Shown: in pieces, positions 1 to 5,789 of the stretch
How the letters are laid out: each line of letters begins with the position of its first letter
Numbering within the stretch: position 1 is the stretch's first letter
Assembly: GCA_944385195.1 (NCBI GenBank)
Contig: CALWWH010000056.1
Location: 1-8,236 of the forward strand
Source: an uncultured Oscillospiraceae bacterium
GTDB lineage: Bacteria > Bacillota > Clostridia > Oscillospirales > Oscillospiraceae
Direction of reading: 5' to 3'
DNA: 8,236 nt
Translations under genes and position numbers: made by a program
The notes under the pieces: model-generated
The model's input: only the letters and a program-made list of their open reading frames with translations
What the model was told of the DNA's origin: nothing
Databases searched by the model: none

Positions 1-30
1 GGTCAAGTCAATTTGAAAGGGCAGTTTCAT
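1..30 (-). CDS. Start of SDR-type oxidoreductase, probably fructuronate reductase/mannonate dehydrogenase (partial)
   Basis: The ATG at 30-28 (minus) opens a frame that reads MKLPFQIDLT to the window edge. A GAGGAGG ribosome binding site lies 9 nt upstream, inside the last codons of uxaC. Only ten residues are visible. That short 'LPF-I-L' opening is what I recall from Firmicute SDR-family fructuronate reductases (D-mannonate oxidoreductases), where a TGGGG NAD-binding motif follows directly. The position after uronate isomerase fits as well: UxaC makes D-fructuronate from D-glucuronate, and this enzyme would reduce it to D-mannonate. The existence of a gene here is well supported by the start codon and ribosome site. 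The function is inference from ten residues plus context. Confidence 0.55.
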   Translation of the reverse strand, partial: MKLPFQIDLT

Positions 31-31
31 C

Positions 32-1429
32 TTAAAAATCCTCCTCAAAGAATATTTTTGCATTGTCAAAGCACACATCCCGGACCAGAGCCTTGAGCGT
101 GTCCAGCTCACTGGCAGGGAACTGCCCGTCTTCCACGGCCTCGCCCAGCAGGTCACAGAGAATGCGGCGAAAATACTCATGGCGGGTAAAGGAGGTCATG
201 CTGCGGCTGTCCGTGAGCATGCCCACGAAGCCGGACAGCAGACCCGCTTCGGCGGCGGCGGTCAGCTGCTGGCGCATGCCGGCGATGGAGTCGTTAAACC
301 ACCAGGCGCTGCCCAGCTGCATCCGGCCTGGCTGGTCGCGGCAATAGCTGACGGCCATGGTGGCGAACATCTGGGTATCTGCCGGATGAATACCATAGAG
401 GATAACCTTCGGCAGGGCGTCAGCGGCCTCCAATTCGCTGAACAGGGCGTGGTAGGGGTACGGGTCCTGCACCGGGCCGACGCAGTCATAGCCGCTGTCG
501 GGGCCGAGACGGGCAAACTGTTTGGCGTTGGGGTTGCGCACAACGCCGGTGTGCAGCTGCATCACCAGCCCGCGCCGGGCATAGGAGGCCGCCAGACGGC
601 GCAGCAGGTCGCTGCGCAGGGCCAGGGCTTCGCCGTGGCTGAGCGCCTGACCCGCTATCGCCTTGGCGAAGGCTGCGCTGCCGTCTGCGCCGGGGAGGTA
701 TTCAAACGTGGAGAAGCCGTGATCCACAGCCTTGCAGCCAGCGGCGGCAAAGCGGTCCAGGCTGTGCTCCAGAGCAGCCAAAAAGGCATCATAGCTGTCG
801 ATCGCCATGCCTTCGGATTGAGACAGCAAAGCAACGCAGTCTTTCCAGCCGTCGGCATCGGCCAGCAGCAGCTTGTCGGGACGGAAGGTGGGGCGGACCG
901 TGTAGGGGATGTCCTCGTGGGAGAGTTTTTCGTGCCACTCCAGACGATCCCAGGGGTTATCGGTGGTGCCCAGCATCCTGACGTTCATGCGCGCCAGCAG
1001 CTGGCGGGGACGGAACTCCTCGCCGGAGAGCATGGCGTTGGCCTGCGCATAGATCTCGTCGGCGCTGCGGGCGCTCAGGGGCTCATAGATGCCGAAGTAG
1101 CGCTGTAGCTCCAGATGGGTCCAGTGGTATAGAGGGCACATAGGCAGGCGGGCAATCACCCCCGCCCAAGCCCGGAACTTCTCCTGATCGTCCCCTGGAC
1201 CGGTGATCAGATGCTCAGGCACGCCTGCTGCCCGCATGGCGCGCCACTTATAGTGGTCATGGGCCAGCCAAACCTCGGTAATGCTGCGGTAGGGCTGATT
1301 TTCAAAGATCTCCCTGGGAGGCAGATGGTTGTGATAGTCGTAGATGGGCATTCCTGCGGCCGCCTCGTGGTAGAGAACCTTGGCCGTGTCTGAGCGCAGG
1401 AGGAAGTCCTTGTCCATGAATGCCTTCAT
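32..1429 (-). CDS. uxaC: Uronate isomerase (glucuronate/galacturonate isomerase)
   Basis: Cytoplasmic metal-dependent isomerase of the amidohydrolase superfamily. It interconverts D-glucuronate and D-fructuronate, or D-galacturonate and D-tagaturonate, the first step of hexuronate breakdown. The 465-residue length matches the family (about 470). Hallmarks seen, counting from the ATG at 1429: the metal-binding HNH after 'YDY' (His33, His35), TTDNPWDRLEWH (155-166), QLHTGVVRN (291-299), LYGIHPADTQ (345-354), GSAWWFNDS (373-381), GMLTDSRS (403-410) and RHEYFRRIL (416-424). A TTG two codons upstream is also in frame, but the ATG at 1429 sits 7 nt after a GAGGAGG and is the better start. The stop of the upstream lar gene is 2 nt before this ATG, so translation is probably coupled. 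Identification is firm; which uronate is the natural substrate is not shown. Confidence 0.97.
   Translation of the reverse strand: MKAFMDKDFLLRSDTAKVLYHEAAAGMPIYDYHNHLPPREIFENQPYRSITEVWLAHDHYKWRAMRAAGVPEHLITGPGDDQEKFRAWAGVIARLPMCPLYHWTHLELQRYFGIYEPLSARSADEIYAQANAMLSGEEFRPRQLLARMNVRMLGTTDNPWDRLEWHEKLSHEDIPYTVRPTFRPDKLLLADADGWKDCVALLSQSEGMAIDSYDAFLAALEHSLDRFAAAGCKAVDHGFSTFEYLPGADGSAAFAKAIAGQALSHGEALALRSDLLRRLAASYARRGLVMQLHTGVVRNPNAKQFARLGPDSGYDCVGPVQDPYPYHALFSELEAADALPKVILYGIHPADTQMFATMAVSYCRDQPGRMQLGSAWWFNDSIAGMRQQLTAAAEAGLLSGFVGMLTDSRSMTSFTRHEYFRRILCDLLGEAVEDGQFPASELDTLKALVRDVCFDNAKIFFEEDF
40..49 (-). promoter_or_regulatory. Ribosome binding site of the SDR gene, embedded in the uxaC 3' end
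   Basis: On the minus strand the bases read TTTGAGGAGG, 9 nt before the ATG at 30. They also encode Phe-Glu-Glu near the C-terminus of UxaC. The same ten bases recur at the lar-uxaC junction (1437-1446), so both gene boundaries in this operon use one design. Confidence 0.75.
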
Positions 1430-1431
1430 AC

Positions 1432-2697
1432 TCAAACCTCCTCAAAGCGCTTCCGATTGGCCCAGAGGCCCAGACCGGGCTGGGGGACAAAGTAGAACCG
1501 CTCGCCGTTTATTTCGTTCCAGCCGGGTTGGAGCGTCTCGGGTTTGTAGTAGGCGATGGCCTCGTCGCAGCTGCGCCAGTGATAGCCCACGCTGCGGATT
1601 TCCTCCTGGCTCAGATGGCTGGTGCAGTAGGTGATGGTAAAGCGGCCGTCGGCGCTGCCGTGGATCAGGTGGGCCGCAGCGGAATCGTTGGCCCGCAGGT
1701 CCGCGTTGGTTTCCCTCTGGGCCAGGATATTGTCGCGGCCGGTGTATCCATACTTGCGGATCAGACCATCGATGGCTTTATCTTCCCCAAAGCGCTGCAC
1801 GCCCGGGGCTAAGACCACCAGCTCGCCGCCGTCGGCAATGGCCATGCGGGTGCGGTAGACCGCTTTATTGGCCAGCCAGGTGCTGTGGTATTCGCCCGGC
1901 TCCATCCAAGCCACAACCTTTGGCAGGGGCTCATCCAGGAGTATGACGTTGCGCTTTTGACTCAGAGCCACCGCCTGCTCAAAAGCGTCCCGCTCGGTGC
2001 CGATGAAAAGACCGCAGACCGGGCCATCGCAGACCGTCAGAACGTAGCATAAGGGGAGGCTGCGGAGCATATTCTGTTCGACATAGTCAAAAAGCTTGCG
2101 AACGGGGCTGTGGTCCCGGCCCATCATCCGCTCCAGGCCGTAGGCTGCGCCCAGCATGTGGGAGGTGTTGATAAACTCGCTGCCGCCGCAGCCGACGACG
2201 ATATTTTTTGTATAGTTGGCCATGCCCACGACCTCGTGGGGCACCACCTGACCCACAGAGAGGATCAGGTCATAGCCGCCGTCCAGCAGCGCCTTGTCGA
2301 TGCGGACCGGAATGGCCTCGGTGAACCGGCCCTCGGAGAGCTCGGCCAGAACCTGGCCGGGAACCTCGCCAATTTGCGTGACGCCGTTGCGCCAATCATG
2401 AACCAAGATGTGCTCAAAGGGAATACCGGCGAACATACTGCTGCACTCTTCCCTTGTCATAGGCACGTGCGTGCCCAACGCGGGCAGAACGTCGCAGTCC
2501 AGGCCCAAATTGCTGCAATATGCATAACAATAAGAGGCGATCTCTCCTGCGCCGGAGTGGCGGCGGGTTAAGTCAGGGGGCAGCAGCAGCACGCGCTTCG
2601 CCCCGGGCAGCAGCTGGGCCAGCGCTTCGTCCAGCGCGGCATGGATGGCGGCGTCGCTGAGCGCCGTATCCTGCCGGGCAATGGTTTTCAGATACAT
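1432..2697 (-). CDS. LarA-family nickel-pincer racemase/epimerase; candidate sugar-acid 2-epimerase
   Basis: Cytoplasmic enzyme of the lactate racemase (LarA, DUF2088) family, which uses a nickel-pincer nucleotide bound to a lysine to epimerise 2-hydroxy acids by hydride transfer. The start is the ATG at 2697, 8 nt after AAGGAG, giving 421 residues; the GTG at 2706 overlaps that site and is unlikely. Residues from this ATG: the DLTR motif (Asp42, Arg45), GTH with His77, then His154, Lys164 and His180. The spacing His-10-Lys-16-His equals that of His174, Lys184 and His200 in Lactiplantibacillus plantarum LarA, where the lysine carries the cofactor. Asp42 and His77 appear to match its Asp72 and His108. 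The active site therefore looks complete. No cofactor genes (larB, larC, larE) are in the window, so cofactor must come from elsewhere. The family also includes malate, hydroxyglutarate and phenyllactate racemases and a D-gluconate 2-epimerase. First position in a uronate operon favours a sugar acid, but this is inference. Confidence 0.9.
   Translation of the reverse strand: MYLKTIARQDTALSDAAIHAALDEALAQLLPGAKRVLLLPPDLTRRHSGAGEIASYCYAYCSNLGLDCDVLPALGTHVPMTREECSSMFAGIPFEHILVHDWRNGVTQIGEVPGQVLAELSEGRFTEAIPVRIDKALLDGGYDLILSVGQVVPHEVVGMANYTKNIVVGCGGSEFINTSHMLGAAYGLERMMGRDHSPVRKLFDYVEQNMLRSLPLCYVLTVCDGPVCGLFIGTERDAFEQAVALSQKRNVILLDEPLPKVVAWMEPGEYHSTWLANKAVYRTRMAIADGGELVVLAPGVQRFGEDKAIDGLIRKYGYTGRDNILAQRETNADLRANDSAAAHLIHGSADGRFTITYCTSHLSQEEIRSVGYHWRSCDEAIAYYKPETLQPGWNEINGERFYFVPQPGLGLWANRKRFEEV
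1437..1446 (-). promoter_or_regulatory. Ribosome binding site of uxaC, embedded in the lar gene 3' end
   Basis: TTTGAGGAGG on the minus strand ends 7 nt before the uxaC ATG and encodes the Phe-Glu-Glu of the LarA homologue's C-terminus (FEEV, then TGA). It decides the uxaC start in favour of ATG 1429 over the TTG at 1435, which lies only 1 nt beyond the core. Confidence 0.85.
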
Positions 2698-2732
2698 GGG
2701 CAGCACTCCTTTTTTTAAGTGATCTTACCTCT

Positions 2733-2760
2733 ATCATACGGATTTCCGGAAAAAAAGCAA
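2733..2760 (-). promoter_or_regulatory. Probable sigma-70-type promoter of the lar-uxaC operon
   Basis: On the minus strand a -35-like TTGCTT (2760-2755), a 16-nt spacer and a -10-like TATGAT (2738-2733) lie about 35 nt upstream of the start codon. The palindrome TTTCCGGAAA fills most of the spacer, where a bound repressor would block RNA polymerase. The -10 matches the consensus at 5 of 6 positions; the -35 is weaker. Confidence 0.55.
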
Positions 2761-2829
2761 TTGCTAATCCTGCGGACTTGACCGGAAAACATTGCAAAAA
2801 TTGCGAATATTTTTTTATGCAATTCTTAT

Positions 2830-2858
2830 TTGACTTCCAGCCTCTGCTAAGGTATCAT
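2830..2858 (+). promoter_or_regulatory. Probable sigma-70-type promoter of the solute-binding protein gene
   Basis: TTGACT (2830-2835), a 17-nt spacer and TATCAT (2853-2858) each match the consensus at 5 of 6 positions with ideal spacing. An A/T run (2805-2818) just upstream resembles an UP element. The predicted transcript would start near 2865, leaving a leader of roughly 115 nt. Confidence 0.65.
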
Positions 2859-2884
2859 GAAAGTGGGGACGCTGCTGAGCTTTT

Positions 2885-2934
2885 GGAGCGCTCCGCGCCA
2901 TCCGGGTACCAAAGGGCGGCTGAGGATCAGCGCC
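2885..2934 (+). other. Symmetric elements in the leader of the solute-binding protein mRNA
   Basis: The leader holds a perfect 10-bp palindrome, GGAGCGCTCC (2885-2894), and a bulged 8-bp hairpin with a GGA loop (2915-2934). No T-run follows either, so they are not terminators, and I recognise no known riboswitch. They could be an operator or mRNA-stabilising structure, or chance in GC-rich DNA. Confidence 0.3.
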
Positions 2935-2981
2935 ATTTGCCATATCCTGCTGGCAGACAAACAAAAAAAGGAGTGGATATC

Positions 2982-4514
2982 ATGCGTCGTTGCATCAAAC
3001 TGTGTCTCTTGCTGCCCGTCCTGCTGCTGGCGCTCTGCGCCTGCCGGAATGCGGCGGACATGGAGTGGGTCTTAGACCTTCCGGAGCCGAATCCTGCCCT
3101 GGAAGCTCAGCCGGAGGCCGTCAGCTACCCCATGGCTGAGGTAGACCAGACCATCAGCATCTTGGTTCCCGGCGAGGAGGGCATGTATGAGGTTCTAACT
3201 CGTGCAGACGAGTACATAGGCATCCCTGCTGCGTACGAGTTTGTCCCCTGGTCCGGGCTGAGCGGAGTTTTCATCACCATGGCCGAGTCCGGGGACTTTA
3301 CCGATCTTTTCTACGGCCGCCAGATGATCAGCATCTACACCTATCTCGACTATGGCGACGAGATTGCCCTGGACATGACCGATGCCATCAGCCGCTGCGC
3401 GCCCAACTATCTGGCGGCAATCAAGGCCAATCCGATCCTGTCCCAGGTGGCCTTTGACGGGGAATACGGCGAGATGTTCTCCTTTTACCAGCTCACGCAG
3501 GGCGAGGGCAGCATCAGCTACGGCCCCATCATCCGCGCCGACTGGCTCGAGGAGCTGGGCATGGAGGCGCCCGACACCTATGAGGACTACCACGAGGTGC
3601 TCCTGGCCTTCCGGGACCAATACGCCTGCTCGGAGCCCTTGGCCTTACAGCCCACCGGCGCCATGAGCGGCGACTGGCTGGCCGCGGGATATGGCATCCC
3701 CGCCTACACCAGCGGCAGCGACATGGCCACGATCGGCTTCTATATAGACGATGGCGTGGTAAAATACGGCCCTGCCCAGGAGGGCTTCCGGGACTATCTG
3801 GCCATGCTGCGGCAGTGGTACGACGAAGACCTCTTCAGCAGCGATTTTGTCACCTGGTCCGACCTTGCGGGGTATGAGAAGATGGTCATCAATGGCCAGA
3901 CCGGTCTTTTTTACTCGAGCCTGGACCGCGGCTTTGCCCTGGAAAAGAACATCACAGGCGGCGGCCGTCTGGCAGCGATTCCCGACGCGATGCGCTCTGA
4001 GGGCCAGGTCTCCCACCTGGGCAGCCAGAGCAATGCCAGCACGGCGGGCGTGAGCTTCTCCGTCTTTGCCGGGACCACCAAGGCCGACCTCTGCGTGCGC
4101 TGGTGCGACTTCTGGTATACCGAGTTGGGGACCCAGCTGCGAAACTATGGCACCGAGGAGCCGATTGACCCTGCCGAAATTGACCAGACCAAGCTTTGCA
4201 GCTTCCTGCCGGGCTTCGTCGATCAGCAGCTGCGCTTTCTGACCATGGAAGAGCCGGTCCGCGCCATCGTTGACACCTGGCAGCAAAACCGCGACAATGA
4301 CGCCCGTCTGCCGTCGGATCTGGTGCTGTCGGAGGCAGACCAGCAGCACTTTGCCGTCCTGGCCCAGGGTCTGACCACCGCGGTGACCATCTATACGACC
4401 AAGGTCATCGTTGGGGACGAGAGCCTGGAGAGCTGGGAGAGCTATCTTCAGCAGCTCAACGACTATGGCCTTCAGAAGTGCCTGGATTGCCTGAACACGT
4501 ATTTGCAGAGATGA
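2982..4514 (+). CDS. ABC-type extracellular solute-binding lipoprotein, orphan
   Basis: A 510-residue secreted lipoprotein that would capture a sugar or oligosaccharide outside the membrane for an ABC importer. The frame is open from 2778, but the start is the ATG at 2982: AGGAG lies 8 nt upstream and the N-terminus becomes a textbook signal peptide, a basic MRR, a Leu-rich core and an LCAC lipobox with Cys21 as the lipidated residue. The mature part begins its first strand near 57 (TISILVPG). Features typical of Firmicute sugar-binding proteins include RADWLEELGMEAPDTYEDY (185-203), a GVVKYGP hairpin followed by FRDYLAMLRQWYDEDLF (258-285), and RWCDFWY (373-379) followed by NYG (388-390). 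No permease or ATPase gene follows; a GNAT gene does. The divergent layout suggests a role with the sugar-acid operon, perhaps uptake of a uronate-containing glycan, but the ligand cannot be read from sequence. Confidence 0.88.
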   Translation: MRRCIKLCLLLPVLLLALCACRNAADMEWVLDLPEPNPALEAQPEAVSYPMAEVDQTISILVPGEEGMYEVLTRADEYIGIPAAYEFVPWSGLSGVFITMAESGDFTDLFYGRQMISIYTYLDYGDEIALDMTDAISRCAPNYLAAIKANPILSQVAFDGEYGEMFSFYQLTQGEGSISYGPIIRADWLEELGMEAPDTYEDYHEVLLAFRDQYACSEPLALQPTGAMSGDWLAAGYGIPAYTSGSDMATIGFYIDDGVVKYGPAQEGFRDYLAMLRQWYDEDLFSSDFVTWSDLAGYEKMVINGQTGLFYSSLDRGFALEKNITGGGRLAAIPDAMRSEGQVSHLGSQSNASTAGVSFSVFAGTTKADLCVRWCDFWYTELGTQLRNYGTEEPIDPAEIDQTKLCSFLPGFVDQQLRFLTMEEPVRAIVDTWQQNRDNDARLPSDLVLSEADQQHFAVLAQGLTTAVTIYTTKVIVGDESLESWESYLQQLNDYGLQKCLDCLNTYLQR

Positions 4515-5032
4515 TGGATCAGATGATTCAGACCGAACGGCTCTATCTGCGCCGGCTGCGCCAGGAGGACTTCGGCGCCTTGTGCAAGATCATGCAGGAT
4601 GAGCAGACAATGTATGCCTACGAGGGTGCGTACAGCGAGGAGGAGGTTCATGCCTGGCTGGACCGCCAGCTGGAGCGCTACGAGCAGCACGGCTTTGGCC
4701 TCTGGGCGGTGGTCTTGAAACAGACGGATGAGGTGATAGGCCAGTGCGGCCTGACGATGCAGCCGTGGAAGGGCGGAGAGGTCCTCGAGATCGGCTATCT
4801 TTTCCAGCGGGCGTATTGGCATCAGGGCTATGCCACGGAGGCGGCGAGGGCCTGCAAGGAATACGCCTTCCATGTGCTGCAAGCAGATGAAGTCTGCTCC
4901 ATCATCCGCGATACCAATGTCGCCTCACAGAAAGTAGCGCTGCGCAACGGAATGACGCCGGCAGATATGATGGTCAAGCACTTCCGCGGGGTCGACATGC
5001 CCCACTGCCGCTATGTGGTACGAAGGGCATAA
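4511..5032 (+). CDS. GNAT-family N-acetyltransferase, RimJ/RimL-like
   Basis: A 173-residue cytoplasmic acetyltransferase of the GNAT superfamily (Acetyltransf_3/RimJ-RimL type), which moves the acetyl group from acetyl-CoA to an amine. From the ATG at 4511: the opening TERLYLRRL (8-16), a central strand GQCGLTM (77-83), then the acetyl-CoA-binding motif A region EIGYLF followed by HQGYATEA (93-98, 104-111), and the late conserved NVASQKVALRNGM (136-148). The start is uncertain: ATGs at 4511, 4514 and 4523 are in frame and none has a strong ribosome site. I chose 4511 because it overlaps the upstream stop as ATGA, which allows coupled translation. Its substrate is unknown; members acetylate ribosomal protein N-termini, antibiotics or small amines. 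No functional tie to the binding protein is evident. Confidence 0.88.
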   Translation: MMDQMIQTERLYLRRLRQEDFGALCKIMQDEQTMYAYEGAYSEEEVHAWLDRQLERYEQHGFGLWAVVLKQTDEVIGQCGLTMQPWKGGEVLEIGYLFQRAYWHQGYATEAARACKEYAFHVLQADEVCSIIRDTNVASQKVALRNGMTPADMMVKHFRGVDMPHCRYVVRRA

Positions 5033-5041
5033 AGGATCAAA

Positions 5042-5090
5042 AGAACACAGGAGGCAGAGAAGCTCGTTCTCTGCCTCCTGTGTTTTCATT
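5042..5090. terminator. Long bidirectional stem-loop terminator between convergent operons
   Basis: The arms 5044-5061 and 5067-5084 are perfectly complementary over 18 bp around the 5-nt loop GCTCG; one G-U and one A-U pair extend the stem at its base. TTTT follows on the plus strand. On the minus strand the stem is followed by CTTTTG. It sits between the GNAT stop (5032) and the ktrA stop (5100), so it can end both transcripts. Confidence 0.88.
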
Positions 5091-5099
5091 GTCTGTAGG

Positions 5100-5774
5100 T
5101 CAATCTGCCCACTCGGCCAGCTTGTTAAGGCCCTCCCGGCTGCCGGAGACAAAGAGAATGTCTCCCTTGCGGAAAATATAGTCCGGGCCGACAGTCTCGG
5201 TGAGCTTGCCCTCATTCTCCACGGCGATGATGTTTGCGCCAAACTTGCGGCGGAGGTTCAGCTCCAGGACGGTCTTGTTCAGCATTTTCTGGGAAACCAT
5301 CAGCTTGGAGATGTTGAGCTTTTCACTCAGCTGGATGTAGTCGAGCATCTTGGAAGCCTCCAGGCGGTGGGCCAGGCGGACGCCCATATCGCGCTCGGGG
5401 TAGACCACCTGCGCGCCCAGCTTCTCAAGAATCTCGCCGTGCTCGGCGCTGGCGGCCTTGGAGATGACCGAGGGAATCCCCAGCATGAGCAGGTTCAGCG
5501 TGGTCAGCAGGGAGATATCCAGCCGCTCGCCGATGCAGACAACGGCGACATCGCAGTTTTGGATGCCCGTTTCCGAGAGCGTCTTCTTGTCCAGGCTGGT
5601 GACGACGAAGGCGTTGTCGGTGTACTCGCGCATCTCGCGGACCTTCTCCTCGTCCCGATCCATGACGATCAGTGCAGCGCCGGTGTGGTAAAGCTCCATT
5701 GCCAGGGCCATACCGAAGCGGCCCAGCCCGACAATGCCGTAGGTATTCTGGTCAGTGGCTTTCTTTTTATACAT
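5100..5774 (-). CDS. ktrA: KtrA/TrkA-type potassium uptake regulatory subunit
   Basis: A 224-residue cytoplasmic RCK protein that forms a ring on the membrane face of KtrB and gates K+ uptake in response to bound nucleotide. The N-terminal Rossmann (TrkA_N) domain shows GLGRFG (16-21), matching GxGxxG, and the acidic Asp39 in VMDRD at the end of the second strand, which usually binds the ribose. The second half, from about 140, is a TrkA_C domain (known in relatives to bind c-di-AMP), ending in DILFVSGSREGLNKLAEW. Length matches KtrA/KtrC (about 220). The ATG at 5774 follows AAGGAGG at 7 nt; that site overlaps the ktrB stop codon, so the two genes are a coupled pair. I prefer Ktr to Trk because TrkA proper is about twice as long. 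Confidence 0.95.
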   Translation of the reverse strand: MYKKKATDQNTYGIVGLGRFGMALAMELYHTGAALIVMDRDEEKVREMREYTDNAFVVTSLDKKTLSETGIQNCDVAVVCIGERLDISLLTTLNLLMLGIPSVISKAASAEHGEILEKLGAQVVYPERDMGVRLAHRLEASKMLDYIQLSEKLNISKLMVSQKMLNKTVLELNLRRKFGANIIAVENEGKLTETVGPDYIFRKGDILFVSGSREGLNKLAEWAD

Positions 5775-5781
5775 AGTGATT

Positions 5782-5789
5782 CCTCCTTA
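5782..5789 (-). promoter_or_regulatory. ktrA ribosome binding site overlapping the ktrB stop codon
   Basis: TAAGGAGG on the minus strand joins the ktrB stop codon TAA to a full Shine-Dalgarno core, 7 nt before the ktrA ATG. Ribosomes ending on ktrB are therefore placed at the ktrA start. Confidence 0.8.

Larger units (their letters stand above)
2698..2981. promoter_or_regulatory. Divergent AT-rich intergenic control region with repeated ATTGC words
   Basis: This gap between the leftward sugar-acid operon and the rightward solute-binding protein gene is much richer in A and T than its flanks over 2710-2860. It holds one promoter candidate for each direction. The word ATTGC occurs at 2760, 2791 and 2800, and its complement GCAAT at 2757 and 2819. 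These make a GCAATTGC palindrome (2757-2764) and an imperfect hairpin (2791-2823). A second palindrome, TTTCCGGAAA, lies at 2743-2752, and CCGGAAAA occurs twice (2746 and 2782). Such symmetry fits binding sites for a shared regulator, which is not encoded in the window. Confidence 0.55.

Noticed and set aside
179..1108. A 309-codon open frame on the plus strand
   Set aside because: It is antisense to uxaC, low in complexity (Gly, Ala, Gln), and has no credible ribosome site or family motif.
2885..2894. The GGAGCGCTCC palindrome as an intrinsic terminator or attenuator
   Set aside because: No T-run follows it and no competing structure is evident, so termination is not supported.
2778..2981. 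Extending the solute-binding protein upstream to 2778
   Set aside because: The extension would cover both elements of the plus promoter and place the signal peptide internally. The ATG at 2982 has a proper ribosome site and a complete lipoprotein signal.
3645..4349. A 234-codon open frame on the minus strand
   Set aside because: It is antisense to the solute-binding protein gene and has no domain-like pattern; a composition-driven shadow.
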